Part shown: one piece after another, positions 46,166 to 55,715 of the stretch
How positions within the stretch are numbered: position 1 is the stretch's first letter
Layout: each line of letters starts with the position of its first letter
Assembly (NCBI GenBank): GCA_019420905.1
Contig: JAHZGH010000001.1
Coordinates: forward strand, 186,001 to 250,000
Direction of reading: 5' to 3'
From: Succinivibrionaceae bacterium
GTDB lineage: Bacteria; Pseudomonadota; Gammaproteobacteria; Enterobacterales; Succinivibrionaceae
Length of the DNA stretch: 64,000 nucleotides
Notes under the pieces: model-generated
Database searches by the model: none
Seen by the model: only the letters and a program-made list of their open reading frames with translations
What the model was told of the DNA's origin: nothing
Made by a program: the position numbers and the translations under genes

Positions 46166-48040
46166 TTATCCTAAAATTCCTATGCCGCCGGCAAATCTAA
46201 ACAATGCAGCCTGTTGATGCTTAGCAATAATTCTAAAAGCATCACGCAGATGGTTGCGTTCAAATTGACTTAGTACGGACGGCTCTAGGTGATTGCTTAA
46301 AGGGGTATTGTCCTGTATTGATTGTAGCTGATGTTCAAAGCGAACTTTATTTAAAAATGTATAAGCTTCGTACAGCTCACGAAATTCTTTTTCTTTTAAT
46401 AAATCATGTTCGACAGCAGATTCCAGACGCAAGTAAGTATCACAATTCAAACATCCTGCAGACAGACCATAAAGCCGAGCCATTTCTACAATAAGATTTA
46501 TGGCTTGCTTTTTAATATTAAGGCTAGGATTATTTTTACCATCTTTTGTTAGTACAAATTGTCTGAATGTGCCAATTGGTGGAACCACATTAGCTGAAAT
46601 TTTCATTAAAGTAGCTAAGAAGCGGCTGTTTTGAGATACAGCTTTAAGTAAATGCTGCTTTAATTTTGCAACTAAGAATTCATCACCATATATGCAGCGC
46701 ATATCTAAAAATACAGAGCTATTTAAGATAGCAGTCTCGTTTGTATTTGAGATCCATTTATCATAGTAAGCAGTCCAGGTGCTGTAGCCTTGACACCACT
46801 GTGGGTTGCAAGCCATGTAATTACCATCACATAATGGATAACCGCATTTATCCAAGCTTTGGCAGACAAAATTAGCAAGATCCGAAAAATATTGGCGCTC
46901 TTGTTCATTAAGATCATGCTCAGCAATAATGCAGTTATCTTGGTCAGATAAAAACTGTACTTCATTACGGGCTAAGGAGCCGGCAGCTGCAAAAGCATAA
47001 GAGCAAGGTGCAGGCCCGAATTGTTCTTCGGCGAATTTTAAAATTCTTTGACAGTAAAGATCGCAAAGATGTGATAAGAGCTTTTGAACGGCATGAGGCG
47101 GAGCTTTTGTCTGAATTAAGGTCTCAAATATTTCTTTATTGTGTGCAGACAGCTCAATAAGTCTGTCTAAGCTTTGTGCTTTTTGAATATCTTTATTAAG
47201 ATAGATTGCTTGCAGCTGACTGTGAGTCAATAGCTGACGAGTAGTCACTGTACCTATAATCTTTCCCATATCTAATACAGGCAAGCATTTGATATTGTGC
47301 ATTACCATCAGTTCTAGCGCATCATATATCTGGCGCTGACTGTCGATTGTATAGACATTCTTAGAGGTTATTTCCTTAATTGGGAGATTGATATTAAGTC
47401 CAGCAGCTACGGCTCGAGAGGTTATATCGCTTTTAGTGACGATGCCCAATAATTTTGAACCATCATTGCTTACTAAAGCTACGTCAGAATGCTTTTTAGT
47501 AATTTCTTTCGCTGTATCTTGTATGCTGGTATCTTCTTTGACAATAGCTATATCTGTGCTGCAAACGGATAGAACTGGACGGCGCGTAAATCCAGGAATG
47601 GCATTTTCATCGTTATCGTTATGGGTTGAAGATAATCTTACCCATTCTTGAGAGTTAAAGTATTCGCCAACTACTTTGTTTTTATTAATTAAAAACTGCA
47701 ACATCTGCTTGCTTATGAAGTAAAGCAGGGTATTTTCAAGGAATGTTACCTTATATTCACTTTCGCCTTGTTTATCGATCTGAGAGTAGCCAAAGCTGTC
47801 GCCTACGCCTAAACGTGCTTTTAATGAATTGTCGGTCTTATTGATTTCTTCAGCGGCTCCGACTCTAATCATATAAAGTCCAGCACCAGTTAACTGCTCA
47901 TTATCAAGCACATCATCTGGACTATGATATGAAATTTTTACTGCAGTAGCGACAGCATCTTTAGCTAGAGTATCTAGCTGTGAAAAGGGATATGTATGCG
48001 ATATAAAATCGTAAATATTAGGTAATAAAGATTGATCCAT
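46166..48040 (-). CDS. cNMP-binding / CBS-pair / DUF294 nucleotidyltransferase-like protein
   Basis: A 624-residue signalling-type protein. Domains in order: cyclic-nucleotide-binding-like (about 20-135), two CBS motifs (about 155-280, with VALVSNDGSKLLGIVTKSDI and IKCLPVLDMGKIIGTVTTRQ), a DUF294 GlnD-like nucleotidyltransferase domain (SYAFAAAGSLARNEVQFLSDQDNCII, the GS-x-D-x-D site at about 350-375), and the DUF294 C-terminal helical domain. It probably senses adenine nucleotides and modifies a protein or nucleotide; target unknown. Pairs with the downstream exonuclease. Confidence 0.87.
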   Translation of the reverse strand: MDQSLLPNIYDFISHTYPFSQLDTLAKDAVATAVKISYHSPDDVLDNEQLTGAGLYMIRVGAAEEINKTDNSLKARLGVGDSFGYSQIDKQGESEYKVTFLENTLLYFISKQMLQFLINKNKVVGEYFNSQEWVRLSSTHNDNDENAIPGFTRRPVLSVCSTDIAIVKEDTSIQDTAKEITKKHSDVALVSNDGSKLLGIVTKSDITSRAVAAGLNINLPIKEITSKNVYTIDSQRQIYDALELMVMHNIKCLPVLDMGKIIGTVTTRQLLTHSQLQAIYLNKDIQKAQSLDRLIELSAHNKEIFETLIQTKAPPHAVQKLLSHLCDLYCQRILKFAEEQFGPAPCSYAFAAAGSLARNEVQFLSDQDNCIIAEHDLNEQERQYFSDLANFVCQSLDKCGYPLCDGNYMACNPQWCQGYSTWTAYYDKWISNTNETAILNSSVFLDMRCIYGDEFLVAKLKQHLLKAVSQNSRFLATLMKISANVVPPIGTFRQFVLTKDGKNNPSLNIKKQAINLIVEMARLYGLSAGCLNCDTYLRLESAVEHDLLKEKEFRELYEAYTFLNKVRFEHQLQSIQDNTPLSNHLEPSVLSQFERNHLRDAFRIIAKHQQAALFRFAGGIGILG

Positions 48041-48252
48041 AATAATACTGACATTTTAGTTAGATAATAAATACATTTTACTCTAAAATATTCACAAAAT
48101 ATTATATAAGTTACAAATTAAATCACTTGTAGGTTAGGCACTACCTTAATTTATATTAGTAATTTATACAAGCTAAACTAACAAGGCTCATTTAGATTTT
48201 AATAGAAAAAAGCAATTAAAAAAGATGAGTAATATCTCTTTATCAAATTTTA

Positions 48253-48295
48253 GGCACACAAAACCTCGTACTGCAGTGCTAGGATGCAGCGTGCC
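48253..48295. repeat. Nested hairpin near the left side of the IS remnant
   Basis: GGCAC (48253-48257)/GTGCC (48291-48295) enclose CTGCA (48271-48275)/TGCAG (48285-48289). Subterminal imperfect palindromes are the recognition elements of IS200/IS605 transposases, so this may be one end. Confidence 0.45.
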
Positions 48296-48315
48296 GATTA
48301 GAAAAATTTTATTTT

Positions 48316-48590
48316 TTAATCCGCTGCGTTCTGCTGTTTTATATATTGCTTAATAATTAAAATAGGCATATCGCTGCAATTGCCAGCAAAATAAAAAGGA
48401 AAACAAAGAGCTTTCCCCAAAAGTTTCTGTTGTATAGACGGATAATTTTCTTTTATGAATTAGTAAACTGAAAGAGCCTTTTAAGGAATGGACTAATTCA
48501 GAAATTGCAGCTTTTGGCGGATAAATGACCAAAAGATGTACAAGCTCTTTTTCATTGAATTGGACTAATTTAGCTTCAAATCTAGAACAG
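48316..48590 (-). pseudogene. Remnant of IS200/IS605 TnpA (Y1 transposase)
   Basis: On the minus strand, FNEKELVHLLVIYPPKAAI and SELVHSLKGS match the TnpA core, where HVHLL-type residues form the HUH metal site. After a frame change, GNCSDMPILIIKQYIKQQ gives the C-terminal part with IIKQYI-x-QQ, ending at a stop at 48316-48318. The N-terminal third is not recognisable, the HUH first His is lost (reads LVH) and frames change at least once. Confidence 0.75.
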
Positions 48591-48679
48591 ACAAAAGAGA
48601 ATAATCTCTAAGCTCGTTAAAATCACAGAAGTATTTAACTAAAAAAACAGATGAACAAGGAGATTGTAAACACAATGTC

Positions 48680-49200
48680 TGCCATGAAAAACATCTGTTT
48701 TTCCATATACAGCTATACCAAGGTTATAAAAAAAACACAGGAACAGCTGAGAAAATTAAAACAGCTTATATATGGAATCAGATATTTGCAAAAAGACAAG
48801 AAGAATATCAGGAATATTTTGAGGATATAGATTCAGCATAAAGCTTTTGAGAAGATATATCATTAGTAGCGAAACCAAATAAAACAGTTTTCTTTTGACT
48901 CATAATCATTCACAGGTATTGCAGCAGAAGATACAAGATTTGTATATATCTCTTTAAGAAGCTTTTTTTAGCATGGGGTAAATTTTTCACGAGTCTTGAA
49001 TATAAGCTTAAATTAAAGAGCTGCAGCTGTCTTAAGTGCGTGAAGTGCGGATATGAGGCCAATGCCTATATAAATGATGCATAAAACATATTAAGAAGTA
49101 CAGGACTTGCCCTGATGGCATATCAAGAGAATCTCGGAGCTTGGCAGCAGTAACTCTCTGAAGCTGAAAGCTGTATTGTTGTTTAAAAGTAGGAATACTC
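48680..49200 (+). pseudogene. Remnant of TnpB (IS605 OrfB)
   Basis: The first part (48680-48840) resembles the TnpB N-terminus, with TAEKIKTAYIWNQIFAKRQ, and ends in a stop. At 49022-49081 the zinc-ribbon C-terminus is clear (CLKCVKCGYEANAYINDA), followed by a stop and NILRSTGLAL. The space between is far too short for the RuvC domain, so the gene is internally deleted as well as stop-ridden; no RNA-guided nuclease can be made from it. Confidence 0.72.
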
Positions 49201-49253
49201 GGATATTAGGTCGGATGGAAAGTCAAGGAATATAAATAAAATAATAGAAGCAT

Positions 49254-49298
49254 AAAAGCTCTGATGAGAATATGGTCATATCCTTACCAGAGCTTTTT
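49254..49298. terminator. Long hairpin between the IS remnant and rne
   Basis: AAAGCTCTG (from 49255) pairs with CAGAGCTTT (49288-49296), with an inner ATATG/CATAT stem. The position, past the rne stop on the minus strand, suits an rne terminator; it could equally be the IS right-end palindrome. Confidence 0.6.
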
Positions 49299-49345
49299 AT
49301 TCTAAAACGATGGGCTATGCCTTAAATTTTGATTGAAGGTATAGT

Positions 49346-51880
49346 TTACTTATTAAGATAAGTTTCATCAGCTTCATCTGTATTTATTGCAGCAGTGGCC
49401 ACAACTTCAGATGATCCCTGTAATCCGCCGCTTCTTGGAGCCTTATTGATTTCCGGGAGCTTGTCATCGCTGCGCTCATTAGGAGTGAAGCTATAGTCTA
49501 CGTTTAAGAGTTCAGGCTCAGAGATAGCATCAATCCCTGACATAGCTACAGACGATAAGCCGCCAGCTTTTTCAGAATGCTCGTATTCATAAGCGTAGCT
49601 TATATCACGTTCATTAACTACTTGAGTAAAATCAACGTTGAAATCATCGCCCTGTGCGCTCTGAGCAAAGGTATATTCGCGCTCCTTATACTCATAAGGA
49701 GTATAGGCTGGAGCCTTATGCGTTACTTCCTCAGCAACGGAAACAGGCTTAGAGATGCGCTTACGCTGACGCTTTTGCGGCTGTTCGGCATTTGCTTCCT
49801 GATTTTTATTGCGACGGATCTTTGTCTCTTTTGCTGCAGGTATATCAGTTGCTTCTTCAGCAGCCTTCTTAGGTGTTTTACGCTTAGCTGCAGGTGAGTC
49901 AGGCTTTTCGGCCTTGTTTTCCTGACGGCTACGGCGAGTTTTAGGCTCTTTAACAATATTTTCGCTATTGTCTTCTGCAGCTTTATTCCGACGCTTGGCG
50001 GTTTCTTGGCGTTCAGTTTTATCTGCGTTCCCCTTTGGCGCATTACGATTGGCATTGCGGCGTGTTTGTGCCTGACGGGACGGTTTCTTAGCCTCAGAAG
50101 CTTTAGTCTCTTCTTTAGACTCATTAGAGCCAAAAATAGAGGAGATTAGACTCTTAATGGAGGTGATAATAGAACTGCCTTCAGTCTTTTTAGGCTCCTC
50201 TGTACTCTTAGCTTTTTTTACACGAGGCTTAGGTTTTGGAGCTGGAGCGGTTATAGCCGTGGAGAGAATGTCAGTATCAAGGGCAGGAGAATTATCATTG
50301 CTCTTAGTTATGGTCTTTTGCTGAGTGTTATAGCGGATATTTTCCGATTCTTCTCGTGCATTACGAGTAAGCTCATGTAAGGAATCTAAGGAGCTGTGAT
50401 GAGTCTCTGAAGAAACTGTTTGGCGCTCAACTACATACTCATGCGGCATGTAGAATTTATTTGGAATAATAGTAATGGTGATATTGTTGCGCTTCTCTAT
50501 TTCAGCTAATTGGGCGCGCTTTTCATTTAACATGAATGTTGCAACTTCAACTGAAGCTGTAGCGCTGACATTGCCCATATTATCTTTATGAGCTTCTTCT
50601 TCAATAAGTCTTAAGATAGACAAAGCCAAAGAGGAGGTATCTCGGCAAGTTCCCTGTCCATTGCACATAGGGCAAACATAAGAACTTGATTCTTCTAAAG
50701 AAGGTCTTAGACGCTGACGAGACATCTCAAGCAAGCCGAAGCGAGAGATGCGGCTAAATTGAATTCTCGCACGATCCTGACGTACAGCATCACGCATGCG
50801 ATTTTCAATCTCGCGCTGATTCTTAAGCGGTGTCATATCAATAAAATCAATAACGACTAGACCGCCTACGTCGCGCAGACGCAACTGTCTGGCAATCTCT
50901 TCTGCAGCTTCGATATTAGTCTGTAAAGCAGTCTCCTCAATATCGCCTCCGCGAGTGGCTTTTGCGGAGTTAACGTCAATAGAGGTTAAAGCTTCGGTTG
51001 GATCGATAACAATTGCTCCGCCTGAAGGAAGACGTACCTCACGCTGATAGGCAGTATCGATCTGACTTTCAATCTGGAATTTACTAAAGAGAGGAATATT
51101 GCCAGTATAGAGATGAACCTTAGAGGTAAACTCAGGGCGAACTAATTCAACGTAGTGCTTTATCTGTTCAAAGCTTTCTTGGCTGTCAACTAAGATTTCG
51201 CCAATATCAGGACGCAGGTAATCGCGAATGGCACGTAAAGCAATATTAGATTCTTGATGAATCAAGAACGGTGCTTTACGGCTAGCGGCGGCCTTTTGGA
51301 TCATATCCCAGACTTTTGTCAAAATAGACAAGTCCCAGTCTAACTCTTCGGCAGTTTTGCCTACACCTGCAGTACGAACAATAACGCCCATGCCGTCAGG
51401 TATGGTTAACCCCTTTAAAGCTGCTTTAAGGTCAGTTCTATCTTCTCCTTCAATACGGCGAGAAATACCGCCTGCACGAGGATTGTTAGGCATTAATACC
51501 AAATAACTGCCGGCCAAAGAAATATAGGTAGTCAGAGCTGCGCCTTTAAGACCGCGCTCCTCCTTTTCTATTTGGACTATAACTTCCTGTCCTTCTTTGA
51601 TAGCAGCTCGTACTTGGGCGTGATCGTTAAAATTTATGCCTGAAGGATAATACTCGCGGGCAATTTCTTTTAACGGGAGAAAACCATGGCGTTCAACGCC
51701 ATAATCAACAAAAGCCGCTTCAAGACTAGGCTCGATACGGGTGATAGTTCCTTTGTAGATATTAGCTTTCTTATTTGCATGCTGTGGGGATTCAATGTCA
51801 AGATCATACAGCTTTTGACCATCAACAAGAGCTACGCGAACTTCTTCTATTTGCGTGGCATTAATAAGCATTCTCTTCAC
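49346..51880 (-). CDS. rne: Ribonuclease E
   Basis: Endoribonuclease that starts mRNA decay and processes rRNA and tRNA. 844 residues (E. coli 1061). The catalytic part contains the S1 domain ([20 protein letters not shown]), the metal-binding aspartates in TSIDVNSAK and VIDFIDM, and the zinc-link CPMCNGQG. From ~residue 510 the protein is a low-complexity Lys/Arg/Glu-rich scaffold, shorter than in E. coli. The start is GTG at 51880, 8 bases after GGAG, giving the family N-terminus (M)KRMLINATQ; the ATG at 51913 is upstream read-through. rluC lies divergently upstream, as in E. coli, but with a NERD gene between. Confidence 0.96.
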   Translation of the reverse strand: MKRMLINATQIEEVRVALVDGQKLYDLDIESPQHANKKANIYKGTITRIEPSLEAAFVDYGVERHGFLPLKEIAREYYPSGINFNDHAQVRAAIKEGQEVIVQIEKEERGLKGAALTTYISLAGSYLVLMPNNPRAGGISRRIEGEDRTDLKAALKGLTIPDGMGVIVRTAGVGKTAEELDWDLSILTKVWDMIQKAAASRKAPFLIHQESNIALRAIRDYLRPDIGEILVDSQESFEQIKHYVELVRPEFTSKVHLYTGNIPLFSKFQIESQIDTAYQREVRLPSGGAIVIDPTEALTSIDVNSAKATRGGDIEETALQTNIEAAEEIARQLRLRDVGGLVVIDFIDMTPLKNQREIENRMRDAVRQDRARIQFSRISRFGLLEMSRQRLRPSLEESSSYVCPMCNGQGTCRDTSSLALSILRLIEEEAHKDNMGNVSATASVEVATFMLNEKRAQLAEIEKRNNITITIIPNKFYMPHEYVVERQTVSSETHHSSLDSLHELTRNAREESENIRYNTQQKTITKSNDNSPALDTDILSTAITAPAPKPKPRVKKAKSTEEPKKTEGSSIITSIKSLISSIFGSNESKEETKASEAKKPSRQAQTRRNANRNAPKGNADKTERQETAKRRNKAAEDNSENIVKEPKTRRSRQENKAEKPDSPAAKRKTPKKAAEEATDIPAAKETKIRRNKNQEANAEQPQKRQRKRISKPVSVAEEVTHKAPAYTPYEYKEREYTFAQSAQGDDFNVDFTQVVNERDISYAYEYEHSEKAGGLSSVAMSGIDAISEPELLNVDYSFTPNERSDDKLPEINKAPRSGGLQGSSEVVATAAINTDEADETYLNK

Positions 51881-52456
51881 GAGAAAAGCTCCTATTTTTA
51901 GAGTTCCCTTCAAGTTTTTTTAGGGCAAGCCTTATGAACGGGGCTAAACCGGATGTTTTGGCCCGGTGTCAAAGCCCTGAAAATTATCGGGAACATTTGA
52001 TTAGCAACGCCTAAAACAAGCGCGCCTTACCGTCCTTTTATATACGGCGGGGCTAATTTTAGGTAACCGTAACATTGGCTCTTTATCCTCTAAATTGCAA
52101 AAGCTTTGTTTCTGCAATATGCAAGACGCAAGGCATCCCTTGCAGAGCTCAGAGTTACTCAATTATGTAGGAACCATGAACATAGGGGTTACCGTACATA
52201 GATGCAAGCTATTATGCCACATTAAGCTTTAAAAAAATATAATAAAAGTAAGTGAAGTTAAAAGACTTTGAAAGATTTTTAAATCAGAAAGACTAATTTA
52301 GTTAATAGGATTTAGTACAAAATTACAAGCGATGCTTAACAAAGTGTATTATTCCATATAAAATCCGAACAATTTATGCAAATGTAGCTGAATTAAAAAG
52401 AAAAAGTATTAAATATATTTTTTATTATCATAAATATGTAAGGTAATTAATCGTCA
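51881..52456 (-). promoter_or_regulatory. Long structured 5' leader of rne
   Basis: About 300 bases before the rne start are unusually GC-rich and full of pairing: GGGCT-CCGG/CCGG-AGCCC (51941-51952 with 51963-51977), GCAAGG/CCTTGC (52128-52143), and a distant GGTAACC/GGTTACC pair (about 52062 and 52187). This parallels the autoregulatory rne 5' UTR (rne5) of enterobacteria in position and style; sequence identity with it was not tested. The outer ~250 bases (52200-52456) are AT-rich and should hold the rne promoter. Confidence 0.65.
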
Positions 52457-53314
52457 ATGGGTGCAGATAATTTAGTTTTATGGATTGCTTTTTTTTCTTT
52501 TCTTTCATTATTCCTAAGCTTTAGGGCTGTTATTTCTGCTTTAAAAAAAGAGAGTTCTGATAAAGCTAATCGTAAGACTAAATTTTCAGAAATTTTTAAA
52601 TATATTTTTTTTATCAATATTTATAAAAATTTTTTAAAAAATTTTCACATCTTAAAAAGAAGTAAAACATATCAGAACAAAAGGGGGGTTTATAAAAAAA
52701 CAAAAGCTACAGCAAAAAAGCAGGATCAAACAGCTAAAGAGAAGGGCACAAAGGCTGAGCTATCTTTATATAAGCAAATAAGAAGCTATTTTGGCAAAGA
52801 TAAAGTTTTTTATAACCTCTATATCGAAAAAGGAGAGGGAAATTATGCTCAAATTGATCTTTTGGCAGTAACTGCAATTGGAATTATTGTTTTTGAGGTT
52901 AAGAATTATTCTGGCTGGATTTTTGCTGATGGTAAAAGTCGAATGTGGACTAAGATTTTAGCTTATGGTAAAGATAAATATCGTTTTTATAATCCATTTT
53001 TTCAAAATGAAGGTCATATTAGAGCCTTAAAGTATCAGCTTAGAGCTTTTCCTGATTTAAAATTTTATTCAGTGATAGTTTTTGATGGCGAATGCGAAAT
53101 TAAAAGCTTAACTAATTTAAATGAAGGTTGTTTTTTAGTTTATAAATTTCAGCTGGAGTCTTTTTTAAATAAGCTTATGCACAGCCAGATGAAAATTGCG
53201 TATGACAGTGCAGCCGTAGAGGCTGTTTTAGGTAAATTTAAACGCAATAGTTCTGACAAAAAGATCGTTAGAGCTCATCTGCAGAAAGTAAAGACTTTGC
53301 AGCAGAATCAATAA
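52457..53314 (+). CDS. Membrane-anchored NERD-domain protein
   Basis: A 285-residue protein. Residues 5-25 are a hydrophobic N-terminal anchor, followed by a basic Lys-rich linker (~30-95). The NERD nuclease-related domain (about 98-215) has GTKAELSLYKQI, then AQIDLLAVTAIGIIVFEVKN, the D...E-x-K catalytic pattern of restriction-like nucleases, so the active site looks intact. Function is unknown for the family. Located between rne and rluC and oriented with rluC, 89 bases before it. Confidence 0.83.
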   Translation: MGADNLVLWIAFFSFLSLFLSFRAVISALKKESSDKANRKTKFSEIFKYIFFINIYKNFLKNFHILKRSKTYQNKRGVYKKTKATAKKQDQTAKEKGTKAELSLYKQIRSYFGKDKVFYNLYIEKGEGNYAQIDLLAVTAIGIIVFEVKNYSGWIFADGKSRMWTKILAYGKDKYRFYNPFFQNEGHIRALKYQLRAFPDLKFYSVIVFDGECEIKSLTNLNEGCFLVYKFQLESFLNKLMHSQMKIAYDSAAVEAVLGKFKRNSSDKKIVRAHLQKVKTLQQNQ

Positions 53315-53403
53315 ATCAATTAAATAGGCGCTTTTTTCTTGATTTTGTCAGGTTAAAACCGCTTTTTCAGTTAAAATATACGGCCAGAAAAAGAGGATGA
53401 ATA

Positions 53404-54381
53404 ATGACAGTAAATGAAACTCAAAGTTTTGGTGTAAGCCATAAAAAGGCCGAGGCTGATGATGTGGGACAGCGCTTGGATAATTATTTAGCTAGGGTAT
53501 TAAAAGGCGTGCCTAGAAGCATGATCTATAGGATTTTGCGCCGCGGAGAGGTACGGGTCAACGGCAAAAGGGTTAGTCCTTCATACAAGCTTCAGGAGCA
53601 GGACGATATCAGACTGCCTCCGATGAGAGTAAGTGCTGGCCCTGTAACAATTCCCTCATCGAATCTGCATTTGGTTCAGAATCTGCAAGAACGAATTCTT
53701 TTTGAAAATGATGATTTATTAGTGGTTGATAAGCCTGCAGGTTTAGCAGCTCATGGTGGCAGTGGCATTGAATTTGGATTAATTGAAGCCTTGCGGGCCT
53801 TAAGACCTGAGCAAAGATTTTTAGAATTGGCCCATCGCTTAGATCGCGATACTTCAGGATGCCTAATTGTAGCTAAGCGTCGTTCTGCTTTAAGACATCT
53901 GCATGAGCAATTTAGGCAGCGTATAGTCAAAAAGCGTTACCTAACATTAGTTCCTGGAAAATGGGATCGTAAGATAAAACTTTTAGAAGCTCCTTTAATT
54001 CGCAATGAGCTGCGTTCAGGAGAGCGAATGGTAACAGTTGATTTCAAGCGAGGCATGCCTTCTGCTACAGGTTTTGAGATTGTAGAGAATTTAGAGGATG
54101 CTACATTAATTGCAGCTATGCCTCATACTGGCAGAACACATCAGATTAGAGTTCATTGTGCTTATCTTAAGCATCCTGTAGGCAATGATGACAAGTATGG
54201 TGATAAGACCTTTAACAATAGGCTGCATGATTTGGGGTTAAAGCGCATGTTTTTACATGCCTTCAAAATTACTTTTCAAAATCCAGCTGATGGTAAGATT
54301 TTAAAGGTTGAAGCTCCTTTGCCAAAGGAACTTCAAAAAGCAGTAGATGCTTTGCGTACAGTTAAAACTGAAGAGGTTTAA
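53404..54381 (+). CDS. rluC: 23S rRNA pseudouridine synthase RluC
   Basis: Modifies U955, U2504 and U2580 (E. coli numbering) of 23S rRNA. 325 residues. The N-terminal S4 RNA-binding domain contains YRILRRGEVRVNGKRV. The catalytic motif HRLDRDTSGCLIVAKR holds the essential Asp, and the C-terminal GRTHQIRVHCAYLKHPV is characteristic. Length and the divergent position next to rne support RluC rather than RluA or RluD. AGAGGATGA precedes the ATG. The HAD gene starts one base after its stop. Confidence 0.95.
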   Translation: MTVNETQSFGVSHKKAEADDVGQRLDNYLARVLKGVPRSMIYRILRRGEVRVNGKRVSPSYKLQEQDDIRLPPMRVSAGPVTIPSSNLHLVQNLQERILFENDDLLVVDKPAGLAAHGGSGIEFGLIEALRALRPEQRFLELAHRLDRDTSGCLIVAKRRSALRHLHEQFRQRIVKKRYLTLVPGKWDRKIKLLEAPLIRNELRSGERMVTVDFKRGMPSATGFEIVENLEDATLIAAMPHTGRTHQIRVHCAYLKHPVGNDDKYGDKTFNNRLHDLGLKRMFLHAFKITFQNPADGKILKVEAPLPKELQKAVDALRTVKTEEV

Positions 54382-54382
54382 G

Positions 54383-55093
54383 ATGGATTTTGTCAGTGGA
54401 AGACGCGATTTAATCGAGGACAATAATCTTCATGCTTTAATGCGTAAGGTTAAAGCAGTTATTTTTGATTTAGATGGTACTTTAACTGACAGCATAGGTA
54501 CTATCTTGTCCTGTACGCATAAGACATTTGCCGAAGAAGGTTTGCCTCAGCCTGACGATCATGCCATTATGGGAACTATAGGCTTAGAACTCTCTGAAGG
54601 CATTACAAGTTTATTGCCTAAGGAGCATAAAAGCAGAGGAAAAGAAATAACTGCTCATTATCGTGAGATTTTTATTTCAACGCCAAAATATGTTGAAGAC
54701 CATTTATTTCCAGGCACGCAAGAGCTGATGCAGAAGCTTAAGGACTGCAATATTAAAATAGGCTTTGCTTCGGGACGCAGCCGTACTGGCATGCTGAGAA
54801 CCATTAATGGAACTTTCTTAAGTGATTATTGCGATGCTTTAGCTTCCGGTAATGAGGTTCCTTCAAAACCAAATCCTGCTATGATGTATAAAGTTTGTGA
54901 GCGCTTGGGCATTGAACCTAAAGATGCTTTAGGTGCAGGTGATGCTTCATTAGATATTCTGATGTTCCAAAATGCGCAAGCCTATGCTTTAGGAGTTCAA
55001 AGCGGCGTATGGAGCGGGGATGCTCTGAAGACTTTAAATCCGGATGCTTTATTGCCAAATATAAGTATGCTGGCAAATTATCTTGATGATTAG
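54383..55093 (+). CDS. HAD-superfamily phosphatase (phosphoglycolate phosphatase-like)
   Basis: A 236-residue haloacid dehalogenase-type hydrolase. Motif I FDLDGTLTDS (nucleophile Asp), motif II FASGRSRTGML, motif III Lys in PSKPNPAMMYKV, motif IV LGAGDASLDILMFQNAQ. The cap is the helical C1 type, like Gph/YigB-group enzymes. The substrate is unknown. The frame extends upstream to 54347 within rluC; the ATG at 54383, 6 bases behind AGAGG and just after the rluC stop, is the better start. In operon with rluC. Confidence 0.9.
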   Translation: MDFVSGRRDLIEDNNLHALMRKVKAVIFDLDGTLTDSIGTILSCTHKTFAEEGLPQPDDHAIMGTIGLELSEGITSLLPKEHKSRGKEITAHYREIFISTPKYVEDHLFPGTQELMQKLKDCNIKIGFASGRSRTGMLRTINGTFLSDYCDALASGNEVPSKPNPAMMYKVCERLGIEPKDALGAGDASLDILMFQNAQAYALGVQSGVWSGDALKTLNPDALLPNISMLANYLDD

Positions 55094-55129
55094 TTGTAGC
55101 TTAAAAACACAATTTGAGGAGAGTTTTAA

Positions 55130-55657
55130 ATGGGTTCGCTTGCTTTTGCTGCATGTATTGATTTTGTTCAGGCTGTAGAGCAGGAATTACAGTATGAAAC
55201 AGAGATTTCGCCAGACTTATTACCCCGCTTGAGTGAGTGTTGTACTAAGATTGTATCTCCAGCTCATGTAAAGTTTCATTTTTTTAAAGATATGCAGGGA
55301 TTAAATACTATTGAAGGAGAGATTAGCTGCGGGGTAGTTTTTACCTGTCAGCGCTGCGGCAAAGAATTTAAGCAGGTGCTGACTTCCAATTTCAGTTCAA
55401 CTCCTGATAAGCAAAAGGCCTGTAGCTTGAGAATTGAGGATAAATTAGATTTAGTTGAGCTAAATGAACAAGGACAGTTTGAATTATTAAATTTTCTTGA
55501 GGATTGTCTGATGCTGGAAATTCCTTTTGTGCCTAAGCATGAGGATGGCGATCCCGAGTGTAAGGAAACTGCGGATTTGAGCTTTGGTAAAATAGATACT
55601 GATAAGGAAAATCCTTTTGCAAGATTAGCTGAGCTTAAAGCAAAGCTAAGCAAATAA
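55130..55657 (+). CDS. yceD: YceD (DUF177) family protein
   Basis: A 175-residue protein linked to large-subunit rRNA accumulation, almost always next to rpmF. The central CQRCGKEF is the family's Cys pair, and ENPFARLAELK near the C-terminus is the usual ending. ATG behind GAGGAG. Here the classical yceD-rpmF junction is interrupted: a terminator follows yceD and the xpt gene lies on the opposite strand before rpmF. Confidence 0.92.
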   Translation: MGSLAFAACIDFVQAVEQELQYETEISPDLLPRLSECCTKIVSPAHVKFHFFKDMQGLNTIEGEISCGVVFTCQRCGKEFKQVLTSNFSSTPDKQKACSLRIEDKLDLVELNEQGQFELLNFLEDCLMLEIPFVPKHEDGDPECKETADLSFGKIDTDKENPFARLAELKAKLSK

Positions 55658-55671
55658 GTTCCATGCTATGA

Positions 55672-55706
55672 CTCGGCTTTAACTTATCTAAAAAGCCGAG
55701 GTTTTT
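55672..55706 (+). terminator. Intrinsic terminator of yceD
   Basis: A 9-bp perfect stem (55672-55680 with 55692-55700), 11-base loop, followed by GTTTTT. Confidence 0.88.
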
Positions 55707-55715
55707 ATGAGAAAA

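Larger units (their letters stand above)
48253..49298. mobile_element. Decayed IS200/IS605-family insertion sequence
   Basis: Divergent remnants of a Y1-type transposase (minus) and a TnpB-like protein (plus), the IS605-type arrangement, bounded by imperfect palindromes at both sides. Ends are approximate: this family has no terminal inverted repeats or target duplication. It cannot be autonomous. Confidence 0.7.
48041..49345. other. Gene-poor region carrying a decayed IS200/IS605-type element
   Basis: The 1.3 kb between the DUF294 gene and rne has no intact gene. The first ~200 bases are the AT-rich upstream region of the DUF294 gene. The rest holds a nested hairpin (48253-48295), tnpA remains on the minus strand, tnpB remains on the plus strand, and a hairpin (49254-49298) before the rne stop. 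Confidence 0.75.

Noticed and set aside
48680..49200. Functional TnpB RNA-guided nuclease
   Set aside because: Stops and deletion of the RuvC region rule out a working protein.
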